A DNA stretch of 64,000 bases from positions 17,555,673 to 17,619,672 of the forward strand of contig NC_079912.1 in assembly GCF_024868665.1 (NCBI RefSeq), in the 5' to 3' direction. A program made the translations under genes and the position numbers. Source of the DNA: Triplophysa rosa. Taxonomy: Eukaryota > Chordata > Actinopteri > Cypriniformes > Nemacheilidae. The first letter of the stretch is position 1; each line of letters starts with the position of its first letter. Positions 49,840-61,795 of this stretch are shown here, one piece after another. Below the pieces are notes generated by a model. The model saw only the letters and a list, made by a program, of their open reading frames with translations. It had not been told where the DNA came from and did no database searches.

Positions 49840-50240
49840 AGGAGGACATAATGCACGTGCAGCAAACCAGGCTGGGCTGCAGCCCGTGGCACAGTGCCAG
49901 CTCTGTCGTGTGCCCGCTATGTTCCCGTGCAGCCACGGCTTGGCCAAGCCCCGCCAGGCGCTCTCTCATGCAGAAGAGGGCCGAGGTGGTACTGGCTGAG
50001 CGCCAGGACGTGTGCCTGCACGTGCAGAATAGATGCCACGGGTGCAACGCTACAGGCTGGCAGCAATGGGGAGCGTGATGGTATTCAAAGCGAGTGAATG
50101 TGCTTTTTGTCTCCCCGCGCAGTGCCAGGCAGCCTCTAATGAGAAGCGTCTTTGTGGTAGGCCTCTCGACATCAAGTGGGCTGGTGGGCTCATTAACCTG
50201 ACTACGGCAAATAAAAATGCCCCACAAGAGAAGCCACGAT
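49840..50240. promoter_or_regulatory. Candidate conserved non-coding block
   Basis: A GC-rich island in AT-rich DNA, open in at least four overlapping frames on both strands (longest 133 codons). None gives a protein-like sequence or splice structure. Contains GCACGTGCA E-box dyads, TTTGTGGTAGG (RUNX-like) and CTAATGAG/CATTAAC cores. Enhancer more likely than exon. Confidence 0.35.
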
Positions 50241-53200
50241 AGCGTACTTAAGGCTGTTCAAATCCTCTTGCAGGCTTTGAAGCCATGGATATTGTAGAAT
50301 AGCATATACAGTAGGTTTCTTTTCATGGTTAATGTGTCTTTTTTTGTCAACTTTCAGCCTTTCATGAGTTCCAGGAAAGGAATTTTTAAGTGCAGGATGG
50401 AGTTCAAGTTTAAAATGTGCAGAGTTTCCATGTTTTGGTCTTGTAATAGCATCTTAGCATATATTTAAACATAGAGGAATTTTGTAGTGTTTTAAAAACA
50501 ATATGTGCCCATCTAGGGTCCTCCCAGTCAATTTTGTTGTTTGTTGGTTCTGAAAGAGTTTTGCCAAAATTGAAACATTAAAGCTTTCATTTTTAAATAC
50601 ATTTATTTTTGGAGAGGTTTTGGGTCTCTTTACAACACCAGTCAATGTGTTTGTATGTAAATGCAGGGTTTATTTCCCTTAGTCACACTGTCTCCATATT
50701 GAGAATTTGAGGATGAAACTTTTATTTTGTAGTTTTAAAACAAGCAGCGCAACCAACTGCCGTTTTTCTTTAGCGTTGGATCATGTCGCTCATGCGAGAG
50801 TCAAATTAGATTTCCACCATTTCCCAGTTTTATGTTTTGCTCCCTTCCCTTTATAACCCTTAATGCCATTTACATCATCAATTATATTTTGGCTGTGTTG
50901 AAACATGTCATTTTTTCTGGGCATGTGCTTTTTAATTTTAGGATGTGAAAGCTCATGCTAGGGATTAGCATTAGGGTCTTCCTATAGAGAGAAGGATGGA
51001 ATATTGGTATCAATATCACAGGGGTGACAACAAGTGACGTTGACAAATTGCAGTCGAGGCGCCATTAATTAAAGTGGAAGGGTAATGTGTGTTTAAATGA
51101 ATTTACTGTTGCATTATTGATTCTCGCGCGGCACGCATTAGCTTTCGAGGTGAATATGGTGGTGGTGGGTTTGGCTCCCCATGAGGACCGGGGACGTGAT
51201 CTAGGCCTGAAGATCCTGTCTTGATTTATCTGCTGAGGAAAACCCAGGGGGATAAAAGAGGAGGAGAAGGAGGGCGGGGGTGTGGTAAGGCTTGCCGTCT
51301 TTGTGTGCATTCAAACTGCAGATATCACGAAGGCCCGACTGCCGACTCACTGGTGCTTCCTAGAGAGTTGTACTTTGTACGGTTTTGCTTATGTTTCCAT
51401 TAAAGCATATTTTCTGCACAGCTCATTGCTTATATATATTTTTTTATCTTGCAGAAGATAATTCATCTTTATGCTTTGTCGGCATGCAGAAAATATATTT
51501 TTTTTACATTTGAAATTATTGTTCCCCTTCCTAAGATAATAAATACAAGTTACATTTAATCATTCCATAAAAGCATGTAGCCAACAAACCCCCTGCAGCG
51601 CTAACATAAATATGTATTATTTTTGATTACGTCCATACAGGCTCTGAAATTTTGCAATGCATTTAAACCCCAACAAGGCCCATGAACATTTCTTGTGTTG
51701 TTCCCTAGGGTAACATCGAGTTTACCCATGCATCCCAGCATGCCCCGGGGCCCTGGCTGTGAGCGAGGGACCGAGCGCGTTAATACACAGCAATTTGTCA
51801 GGACAACAGTCTTCTCCAAATTGCAGTTTATTGACAGGTACACAATACACCAAAGGCAAGTGCTCTGACTCGATAAAAGTGAATGATGCTTTCTCTGAGA
51901 TGGCTGCTCTTTCTAATTCCCCGTAATGGACTTTTGTATGCTTTGAGATTTGATTTAAGTTGAAGTGGTCGGTTTCAGAAGTCTGTTAGCCAGTTTGCTT
52001 TCTCTTTTATTGTTTTGGAGCAATTCAGAAGCGGAGCGGTGAATACCGTCACTGTTTCTGCCTCTCAGCTGTGTGTATATAATCACAGAGACGCGGAGTA
52101 TATAAATCATGCCAACTTTGCCACCTGCTTCAAATTCCACTTTCATTCAAATCTTCTCCTTAACGTTAAACAGATTCCCTCCAGTTCTGGTTTGTGTAGT
52201 TTTAGGTATAAGGCGCATCTGTCGCTGGTGTTGTTCATTTTTAAACCAAATGTTGATGTGCAGAGAAATATTGACATGTCTTTGTCTGCAACAGTTCATC
52301 AATGCTGTATGCACAACAGTAAAAGTGATTCACAGCGGTTTACCATCTTATTTGTACAACATTCGTATTGACGTTTCGTGTTGGTACTAGATTTGTGTCT
52401 ATAGCTAGCCACCGAGGTAATGGATAAAATGACTCTTTGAAGCTAATAAATGAAATGGGCTACCTCACCCACATGTCCTTCCAAACTTGTATTGCTTTTT
52501 TCTGTAGATAAAGAGCAGTTTTGAAGAAAGTTGACTTTGAAATAAGAGTAAAAAGAGACTGAGGCTATCAGTTCCTAACACAAAAGCGCAGGTTTGGAAT
52601 AACTAGTGCAAGAAGGTGATGATTTTTTTCAATATCTGTGAATACAAATCCTGATTTTTGCTTTTTGTTTCGCTACTATAGTTTATCCAAGATGACTGAA
52701 GTTGTACCCAAACCTAACCACTTTCAAAGGAAACGAAACTGCTGTTTGTGAGTTGAATTTCGAAGAATTGTATGAACTTGCGTGTCATGACTGTGCATAG
52801 AGGTTGGATGTTAATGTAGCATTACTGTGTCGTCCTCAGTGGGCAGTGCAGCTTCAGGCCTGTGTCACGCTGACTAGATTCCCATGGTGCTGAGAGCAGC
52901 TGCCTGCGTTTCAGGGCTCTGGATAAAACTCTCTCTCTTCCTTGCCGAGAGCGCATAATGACAGTAGGGCCCTATGGACCTGCCAGCCATCTGTAGGTAC
53001 AGGTACACACTCTTACACCTCTCTCTGCAGTTCTGCAGCTCTGCTCCAGCTAACTTCCTCTGCACTCCACACTTGTTGAACGCACCCATTCCATCTGTCC
53101 ATCATGGCGCCTGCCCCTAGTCTTGGCATGCATGCGGTGCATCTGCTGCCAGGGGAGACGCAGAGAGACACCGCGAGGAGGAGAGAAAACAGCGTAGGGT

Positions 53201-54289
53201 GGATGACATTGTGACAGCATACAGAGGTCACACTTAGCGGTCACGGAATCAAGCAATATCATAAGCAGAGGCGCTGGGGGGCCAAAACCCTAGGGGTCGA
53301 CCTCCCATCCACTGCACCCAATTTAAATGTCTATGTTTAAATGTTTTTTATTCGTCTGGCATGCTATTTGTCACGATTGGATGAAATGGTTTTTACTGTG
53401 AGATTTTGCAAGTAGATACTAGGTTAACGCGAACGTAGCCGTGCTGTATGAAAACTCACAAAGCCGTTGTGGGATGACCTAGATAACTTGAGCTGAAGCG
53501 CTGCTCTCCCACGTAATATCGCCAGATAATTTATGCAGGATTGGCTCGTTTTTCTCTTCTAATCATGGCAGTTATATGAAAATCCCGAACATTGGCGGAA
53601 AAAAGGAGCGGTTCTCATTTTCAGTACAACGCAGATCTGCATATTTTAATACGCATTCATCACATCCGCATCACATGAAAAATTACCGCACGTGCAAGTA
53701 CTCTTTATGTCCGTAGGATTATGGTGCCATAATGAATATGTCTTTACTGATTGTTGTGTTTATAGCAAGAGCACAAAATTGCATACAAATATTTACGGTT
53801 CATTTTCAGTCCCGCTTACTGCACACTCGCGGGCGCGCGCTTAAACACCCAGTCATTATTTTGTGCCGCTATCGTGACCCCTGCGCACACGCAGCGTGTG
53901 AGCTGAAGAGATTGGAGGGGGGAGGAGAACCTTGCCGTCGTTTCTCTGCCTTTCTCTCTACCTCCATTTTCTTCTTATTCTTCCTTACTATCTTTTCGCT
54001 TTTTGTTATTCATCCCCGGCTCTCTCTCACTCACACTGACACACTCTGGATAATTAAAGTCAAATAGTATCTCTGTTTAGCAAAAGACATCAGCAATTCA
54101 GCCTAGACTGAAGCAGGTCTGCTCATTTCGACTGTGTGTCTGTTTGCAGTGAAATGTCACTGGAGCGTTTCGAGCACAAAAGATTTGGAAAAGAAAAATG
54201 TTAAAGAACAAACTATTAAAACGTTTATGCTTTTGTTCTGGTATGTACACTTGGCTAGCTAGTGCTTGTGTGTGTTTGTGTGCGCTCTC
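50241..54289. other. Intergenic; candidate conserved blocks at 51000-51380 and 51690-51830
   Basis: No gene. The two blocks are balanced and motif-rich (GCCATTAATTAAAG near 51060; GCATCCCAGCATGCCCCGGG near 51730). 52450-52640 faintly recalls the palindromic MITE family but is too worn to call. 53720-54070 is C/T-rich. Confidence 0.3.
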
Positions 54290-54560
54290 ACAGACAGTTA
54301 ATAATGTTGCATATTAATCAGGGCCCATGCGCCCTATGGCGGATCAAAGCCTTCAGGTTGAGATTTTCTGCCATTAATTTTCTGAGAGGACGTGGAAGAG
54401 GCATTTAACCCAGCTGGGGCTTTCAAATAGAGAGTAAATCATTCGATGTCCTTCCCATTATGTTCACTCAAAAACACAAGACCTTTAAACGTCTCGGCGT
54501 TCAGCACAAGCTCAGGGCTGATGGGAGCAGATTATGTCCTGTTGTAAATTGTTTATTTCA
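54290..54560. promoter_or_regulatory. Candidate conserved block with reverse CTCF-like motif
   Basis: CCGCCATAGGGCGC on the minus strand (54329-54342) matches 12 of 14 CTCF-core positions, beside CATATTAATCAGGGCCC. It faces the plus-strand CTCF-like motif at 44191. Confidence 0.3.
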
Positions 54561-55511
54561 GCGAAGAGTGGTGATGCGTAAGCGGTCCATAGACATTTTT
54601 AAATCAGCATCAAGGTTTAAGGTTTAATGTGCATGAATGTAAAACGAATGGCCTTGTGCTGGCTCACCTTTTCATGTCATCATTTGTAAAGTCTTTCTTT
54701 CACTAGTTCATTTAAATTAATTTTCCATGCTAATTACCATAGTAATTCTAATAGCAAAATGCTGTTTAGAATGTTTTAAAGATACTACCACATTGTTTTT
54801 GTATTGTTTAATTGTCATTTTGACACTTAATCTATGTGCGTTCAACCCTGTACGTTTAGTACTATTTGGTAAATAATGAAATGTTTTATGTAAATATTTT
54901 AAATATTTTTACAGTTCTATGCTGGACATTTGAACAGTCAATGTCATATAAATATAAATGCATCCCCCTCACCAAATGCATGCCGTTTTAGATCACTGAT
55001 CCATTTATTGAGTTTATTAAGCAGGTCCAGGTGCAGAAGAAAAGCCCTCTTGCTTGGTTCATCGGTGCAAATGAGGAATCTTTTATCCTGCTTGAGCATA
55101 ATCTTCTTGCATCCTTATTGGCTAAATGCAGCCGTGATGCTGGCATGACCCAAACCAGCCCAGGTACAGTGCTTAAACAGGGCACTGACACTAATGTCTT
55201 ATGACACCAAACCTCCCAAATCACCCCCCCCCCACTAAGCCCTGCCTGTTAAAGGTAAATACAAACACACACACGAACAAACACAAATATTCTCGTAGAC
55301 ATGCCGCGTTAAAAAAGAGCTATGAGTGCACAATTTTATTGCACAATTTGTTTACAGCATACAGTATATGTGAAAGATGCTTATAAAAATTGTACATCCA
55401 CCGTACACGCGAGGAGCGTTCAGCGTTCAGAGCTTTGCCGTAATGGCTGCTGCTTCGCTTTTATCCTCTTTTGTCCTTAAAGGAGGCTGCACAGATCCTC
55501 AGAGCATTCTT

Positions 55512-55515
<4 letters not shown>
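54561..55515. other. Intergenic, no gene
   Basis: AT-rich to 54930, then ordinary sequence with a run of nine C residues near 55224. Confidence 0.4.
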
Positions 55516-55557
<42 letters not shown>

Positions 55558-55759
55558 CTCCCCCTCCTCCTCTCTCTCCCCCCNNNNNNNNNNNNNNNNN
55601 NNNNNNNNNNNNNNNNNNNNNNNNNNNNNNNNNNNNNNNNNNNNNNNNNNNNNNNNNNNNNNNNNNNNNNNNNNNNNNNNNNNNNNNNNNNNNNNNNNNN
55701 NNNNNNNNNNNNNNNNNNNNNNNNNNNNNNNNNNNNNNNNNNNNNNNNNNNNNNNNNNN

Positions 55760-55801
<42 letters not shown>

Positions 55802-55846
55802 CTCTCGCTCTCTCTCTCGCGCTCTCTCTCTCTCTCTCTCTTTCTC
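55516..55846. repeat. (CT)n microsatellite containing an assembly gap
   Basis: CT repeats up to 55583, 176 N (55584-55759), then CT repeats with CG interruptions to about 55846. The four long Leu/Ser-rich or Arg/Glu-rich frames through here come from the repeat and N. Confidence 0.95.
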
Positions 55847-56899
55847 GTGTGCTGCAACACAGCCTGTTATTTCAAGGAAAGTGCAACCTTTGCCTTGGGC
55901 TTTAATTATGTTCAATTTGCCAAGCCGAGCCTGAAACATTCAGAGGGTAAAAAAGCTCTATGACCTATTTATTAATGCTGCGTTGGGTCTAAAGCTGCAC
56001 TGAGATCAGCACAGCATCACTCAACAATAACACGCCTCTCTGGAGAACGGAATCCTTCAGTCGGGCTTTGCTGCTCTTTTACAGTGGGAAATTTATTACA
56101 GCACAGTTCTGACCAATTAAGTCTTCTTTCTTTTTATTATTTGGCATAGTTAAATGAAATGTAACAATTTTAAGGAAAATTTGTCTGTTGAACGTAATCC
56201 ATCTTTTGAAAACACAATACATGAAAGCGTAAGGCGAGATGAAAGGAATTTCATGAAATATTTTTTCTTTTTTTGGGAAGCGGTTTTTGATTTGATATTG
56301 ATGTGTCTTGTACAGTGTTTGGTTGAGTTCTGATCTGTCTGAAGCAGTGGAGGAGAATTATTTGTGTCGATACAGGAGGGAAGGCATGAATGATTTATGG
56401 GTCAAGCTGAAGGCTTCTCTATATAGTCACCATTGCAGCCGTACAGCACACACAGACTGAATCACGGTTTTCTGTAGTCATACAAATGAGACATGTGTAG
56501 TCGAGGCATTTCACCAGTAGTTTTGTTTTAAAGCTCGTCTAATTTAACAATGAAGGAAAGTGTTCATTATAGTCAGTCAGTTGAAGAAAGAAGCAGAATG
56601 AAAGGAGAATGCTCTTTGTTTGACATGCAGATTTTGTTTGAAAATATTCTTTTAATTTATATGATTAAGATGAGAAAAGATGAAGATTATATATAAAGCA
56701 TACTGTCATGAGTGTGTGGAATATTAATTGAATACATATGTGGATTTATCTGAATATAGGGTATAGATATTTTAATAAATAAATTGAGGTGAAAAACGAA
56801 TAAAATAGATATATTGTCCGTTTTATTGCAATGTGAATCAACTCAATAAAAAAAGCTCTTGTCTTGTGCTCTGTGCCAGTCATTCAGATATTAACAAGG
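55847..56899. other. Intergenic, no gene
   Basis: Complex sequence to 56120, then AT-rich. No exon seen. Confidence 0.4.
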
Positions 56900-57032
56900 T
56901 GTGCGTGCGTGTGTGTGTGCGCGCTTGTGTGTGCACGCTTGTGTGCGTGTGTGTGTGTGTGACAGAGTGCGTGTGTGTGTGTGTGTGTGCGTGTGTGTGT
57001 GTGACAGAGTGCGTGCGTGTGTGTGTGTGTGC

Positions 57033-57077
<45 letters not shown>

Positions 57078-57509
57078 GCGTGTGTGTGTGTCTCTGTGTG
57101 TGTGAGTGTCTCTGTGTGTGTGAGTGTCTGTGTGTGAGTGTGTGCNNNNNNNNNNNNNNNNNNNNNNNNNNNNNNNNNNNNNNNNNNNNNNNNNNNNNNN
57201 NNNNNNNNNNNNNNNNNNNNNNNNNNNNNNNNNNNNNNNNNNNNNNNNNNNNNNNNNNNNNNNNNNNNNNNNNNNNNNNNNNNNNNNNNNNNNNNNNNNN
57301 NNNNNNNNNNNNNNNNNNNNNNNNNNNNNNNNNNNNNNNNNNNNNNNNNNNNNNNNNNNNNNNNNNNNNNNNNNNNNNNNNNNNNNNNNNNNNNNNNNNN
57401 NNNNNNNNNNNNNNNNNNNNNNNNNNNNNNNNNNNNNNNNNNNNNNNNNNNNNNNNNNNNNNNNNNNNNNNNNNNNNNNNNNNNNNGTGTGTGTGTGCGT
57501 GCGTGTGTG

Positions 57510-57569
<60 letters not shown>

Positions 57570-57590
57570 TGTGTGTGTGTGTGTGTGTGA
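56900..57590. repeat. (GT)n microsatellite containing an assembly gap
   Basis: GT repeats punctuated by GACAGAGTGCGTG units at about 56961 and 57001, 341 N (57146-57486), then TGCG repeats and GT repeats ending in another GACAGAGT unit. The long Val/Cys or Thr/His frames are repeat products. Confidence 0.95.
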
Positions 57591-58310
57591 CAGAGTTTGT
57601 GGAGAGTGTTCTGCCATTTCACCTTCCTCTCTCAATAAAACACATCTCTATCTTCACAATACAGTTGCGGGAGAAAGATGATATCAGAGTCATGTGCTAT
57701 TCAGCTCACAGTGTCATCTTCATTACATGATCTTTTCAGGGCAATAACAATTGATATATATTGAATTTGGATGCATTTTTATTAAATTTACAGTGATAAC
57801 TGTTACAGAGGAAATTTTGAATATTCATATCAGACGGACAGAACAAAATGTGCTCTAAGGTCATTTATATGCGTGATGACATGTTTTGGACATGCTGTTA
57901 TAAAGCCCAGTGCAAAAATATAATCAAAGCTGAAATATGTGTTTCACCTTTGATTTTTATTTCACCCATGTCCTTGATGAAAACAATGCATTGTGTTCCA
58001 GAGGCAATAGTTTCTGATTTTTATTTACATTCTTATAATTGCAGTTGTGTTGTGGTATCTTTATGGTTTCCAAATTAGTGTCTGACTGGAAAGACATAAA
58101 CTGGGAAATAAAATGGATCTTTCATGTCTGAAGACTTGCCTGCAGTCGCCTACTATCATCACATTTATTTTCAGCTGTCTATGTTGTTTCTGATGTCTAA
58201 ATACTGATCAAAAGAGAAAACTACAAATGAAATGATGGATTTTTGTAAGTTATTGATTATAAGCAGCCATGGAAACCTTCCATGAAGATGGAATGTCAGG
58301 AAAGTGTCGG
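57591..58310. other. Intergenic, no gene
   Basis: AT-rich. Nothing recognised before the duplicated block. Confidence 0.4.
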
Positions 58311-58427
58311 TTTTATTCCGTATTCTCCATACAGGTCATTCCCAAATGAGCAAAGTTTCGAAAGCAAGCTCTAAAGTTGACGTTCTGATTGATCTCTTGT
58401 GTCATCATCTGCAGCAAATCTACTTTT
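58311..58427 (+). repeat. Duplicated block, copy 1
   Basis: TTTTATTCCGTATTCTCC to GCAGCAAATCTACTTTT. Recurs at 59944-60064 with only a few differences, the main one a 4-nt insertion (TATG) in the second copy. Confidence 0.9.
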
Positions 58428-59943
58428 CCGATCACGTCTGAATGGAGTATAAAGGCATTCTAAACTGCAGAATTAACCTCTCTAGATTTGAAGTGATGAA
58501 TAATAAGATTCCACGCTTTTACGGATACAAATAAACAAATGCAAATCTCCTCCAATTATTCCTCGCAATAAAGACTTCTTGCATATTCATATTTGGTCGA
58601 AGACTGTTGCAAAAGCCCCAATTATGCATACTATTATATAAATTCTAATGGGTCATCATTTGAAGATGAACCACTTTCCGAAGTCTGTACGATATATTAA
58701 GTGCATCCCTCGTTTCTCCTCCGAGTTAGAAATGATGTCTCTCATTCAAGAACTCTGACCTCCAAAACTGATGTGAAGGTAAAACCTTACTTTTCTCACA
58801 CTAGCTGTTCAGTTTTCATTCATATCAATATAGCATGCAAACAAATGTGCACCATCCAATATTTTTATTTATTTTAAGGCCATTTGTTTACTATTTATTT
58901 AAAGGTCAGCCATATAGAGCAAAGCTGTATGCGAGGATCATTACACTGGGGAAGAGCAGATCCACAAGAGCTTCGCCTACAATCTAGTTAATTGGTCTGT
59001 ATCGATCGTCCTGATGATGATATATTTGATTGCTGTGAAACAATGTCACAACACTATAATCGTTGTTGGTGGCGGCAAAGGGCTTTCAAAATAGACTTCA
59101 GAATAGCAACACTTTTAAGGCCCATTGTGTCACAATATAAAGACAGAGTGCTTCACTAATGCAATTTGACTAGCCCGTGCAATTGCACGGAAGAAGGTAG
59201 CAGCGTTTTCACAGGAGGGGAGAAGCTTTTAAACTGTCACCCAGACCATCTCCCCTCCAGAAAAGAAACCTTTTAACAGGGAACGTCCTCTTGTTTGGCC
59301 TCCGTTGTCTAATGGTGGAAAAACCGTACCCTCTCCCGGTAATAGGGCGATGGTTTGGGGGTTTTCACCCGCTAATAAGCATTTGTCTCATTCTGGTGAA
59401 AATAAAACGGTGTGATGCGATGATCAAAATTTAGTCGGTTGTTTTTCACACAGCATCTCAGCAGGTTTGGAGAGCTTCAGGGAAATGACATGTCAGCTAT
59501 GAATCAAAGTTACTCCTTTGATCAGTTTATTGTTGTACACTTGATCTCACTGGAAAATGCACAAGTGAAGTGTTTCGTTTTGATTTTCTTTTAGGGTTTT
59601 TCATATAACCATGGGTAAGAAAAATCACAAATAAGATCTCTTTAATGTCTCAATTGCGTTCTCCTTTGCAGCAGTGAGATTAAATGGAGACTTACGGTTA
59701 AGTCTCCATTATGTTGTCGATGCGTTTCATGGGGAGAAAAAATAACTCGCATGACTCTCCTGTATGATTCAGAAGAGAGGTCAGTTGGGTCTCATAGTTA
59801 ATACTTGAATGACGTAACTGAGAAATCCATTGCCCCCTCAGTCTATAAGCAGTTTTTGCTGAATCATGGTCGTAGGGAAGTTAGAATCAAAATATTTGCC
59901 CGGTAATAATGTTTTTTATGCCGTTGAAGATTGTGCTTGACTG
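58428..59943. other. Complex non-coding stretch with palindrome and hairpin
   Basis: Non-repetitive and enhancer-like for most of its length. It holds a 16-bp perfect palindrome CCGTGCAATTGCACGG (59175-59190). It also holds a perfect 12-bp-stem hairpin (59683-59694 with 59699-59710, loop CGGT). No coding exon. Confidence 0.35.
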
Positions 59944-60064
59944 TTTTATTCCATTTTCTCCATACAGGTCATATGTTCCCAAATGAGCAAAGTTTTGAAA
60001 GCAAGCTCTAAAGTTGACGTTCTGATTGATCTCTTGTGTCATCATCTGCAGCAAATCTACTTTT
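59944..60064 (+). repeat. Duplicated block, copy 2
   Basis: Second copy of 58311-58427, same orientation, 1.6 kb away. The similarity ends abruptly at TACTTTT on the right. Confidence 0.9.
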
Positions 60065-60667
60065 AAAGTTCACAAAGTTTAAATATAAGTGTATTAAAGT
60101 AAATGGGATTAGAATAGAAGTAGAAATGTATTTGTTTGGGCATGTGTACTTCCCCATATGTCAGTATATGATGTATGTAAATGCATATGTCCACAGTAGT
60201 TCTGGCATGAAACTCTAGATGGCGCAGTCCAAAAGTCTTAACCAATCTGACATAATAACTTACTACACGGTGAAGTGATTGGTTCCCGCAGTATCAGCAG
60301 CCAATGAGCTTGCTGCTCTACATTTAAATCTCGGCTAGTGATTGTTGTAGCAGTGCAGCAAGTTTCAGAAACCCTCCTCCTTCCCCAGCACCACCTTAAT
60401 AGATCTGCTACAAGGTGATCACGTAAGCTACGGGGTTTATTTATATATGTTATATGCACACAGCAGCATGTTGTGGAGGTATTGGCAGTAGCAAGTCTCC
60501 GTACTTGCTCCGCCGCAGCAGCGTAGCAGATCTATTCCGCCAAGACAAAATACATTTATATGGCATGTACACTACCATGCTAAACCCTCTGAGAGTTGTC
60601 ATGACAGAAATGCAGTTTTTAGGATTGTAATGATACAGCACACTATACTGAGGCAGTATTTTTAATG
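60065..60667. other. Intergenic, no gene
   Basis: Short overlapping frames on both strands, none with a domain. Confidence 0.4.
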
Positions 60668-60987
60668 CAGTGGTTCTCAAACTGGGGGGCAGGACCCCTA
60701 GAGGGAGCGCAACAAGGCTTAGGTATTGTCAGCTGTGATTTACAACATTATAAATTCAACTGCTTTTTATCATTGTAACATTATATTTATAACATTTAGT
60801 TTATAATCTTCCTACTGCTTACTATTAATAGCTTGCATGTACAAATGAAATATAATTCAATAAATATTATATGTTCCATAAGAGTGTCTGTATTTGGGTG
60901 TATGTAGGTGGTGGTGTTCCGGTGGGGCTCGAAAAAAATGTTTCTCTACGAAAAGGAGGCCCGGCAAAAACAGTTTGGGAACCACTG
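60668..60987. mobile_element. hAT MITE with perfect 8-bp target duplication
   Basis: Begins CAGTGGTTCTCAAACTGG and ends with the inverse CAGTTTGGGAACCACTG. Flanked by identical TTTTAATG octamers (60660-60667 and 60988-60995). 320 bp, non-coding. The CAGTGGTTCTCAA terminus is widespread among vertebrate hAT MITEs. Confidence 0.95.
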
Positions 60988-60995
60988 TTTTAATG

Positions 60996-61732
60996 TATGT
61001 TGAGGTTTTGTCCTAAATCTAATTCTTGGCTGAAAGATGCAATGGGCATTGTGTGACAGGCCATTGATTATCTTTAATACACTGTTATTCTAAATGACAA
61101 AAACTACTTTGAACTTTCAGCAGTTTTTAATGCAGTTATTATTCGTTGTGACAAAGTTGATGCGCCTTCGTCTACAGCGGTATGCATGAATAATGTATAG
61201 GAAGCCTTGGGCTATAGATTGAGCGTGAATATTCATTAATTTGTTTGCCCTTTGGGAGGTAATGCATATTCAAACAAAGGCGCCCTCGAGACCCTGTTTG
61301 CCAACTTGTCTGTCCACGGTTTACGCGAATAAACGACAAAATAACTGAAGGTAGCTTACTTCATGCCACTCGGGTGACTGTCACTGAACGGCTTTGCAAG
61401 GACGCAACTTTGCTAGCGCGTAAATGGTTTAAACTCTTATCACAGAATGAACCCAACTAGCTCCTTAAGCGCTAAATCACTGTGGTGCTGGAAATCCTAT
61501 TACCGGACAGGATCGGATCTGATTCCACTGATGGGATGCAGACCTGCGCTGGCCAGGTCAAGATTTATAAGCCTCAGAATAGCCTGATTCAGACATGAAC
61601 GTCCCCCCCCCCTCAAAAAACAAGCAAACTCCAGAGCAGCTGCGCAGTGGCTGTTCCAGAATGCATCACAAGATATATGTGAAGTAGGTGAAAATAGACA
61701 CATTTTATTTTATGCAAATATATTAAATCAGT
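60996..61732. other. Intergenic, no gene
   Basis: 61150-61340 is non-repetitive with TGAATATTCATTAATTTG-like AT cores. No exon. Confidence 0.35.
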
Positions 61733-61795
61733 TCATGACCTGGGATCCGAACCCATGTCATTGGCACCATGCTCTTCTCTTTTCAGCTACAGGAA
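61733..61795 (-). mobile_element. tRNA-derived SINE fragment
   Basis: On the minus strand TAGCTGAAAAGAGAAGAGCATGG resembles a tRNA A-box region and GGGTTCGGATCCCA a B box, about 35 nt apart. The acceptor stem and tail are missing, so it is a relic and not a tRNA gene. Confidence 0.55.

Noticed and set aside
49826..50242. 133-codon minus frame and several overlapping frames
   Set aside because: All frames are open and none is protein-like. Treated as a candidate regulatory block instead.
52883..52895. ATGGTGCTGAGA, possible RE1 half-site on the minus strand
   Set aside because: The partner half-site is too degraded.
54501..54515. TTCAGCAC half of an RE1
   Set aside because: No right half-site at canonical or expanded spacing.
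55377..55939. Long frames through the CT repeat and gap
   Set aside because: Produced by the dinucleotide repeat and N positions.
56833..57730. Long Val/Cys-rich and Thr/His-rich frames
   Set aside because: Translations of the GT repeat and gap.
60702..60716. CCTAGAGGGAGCGC, similar to a CTCF core
   Set aside because: It is inside the hAT MITE at 60668 and differs at the key GGCGC end.
61733..61795. Possible tRNA gene on the minus strand
   Set aside because: A- and B-box-like sequences are present but no acceptor stem or cloverleaf can be formed; SINE relic.
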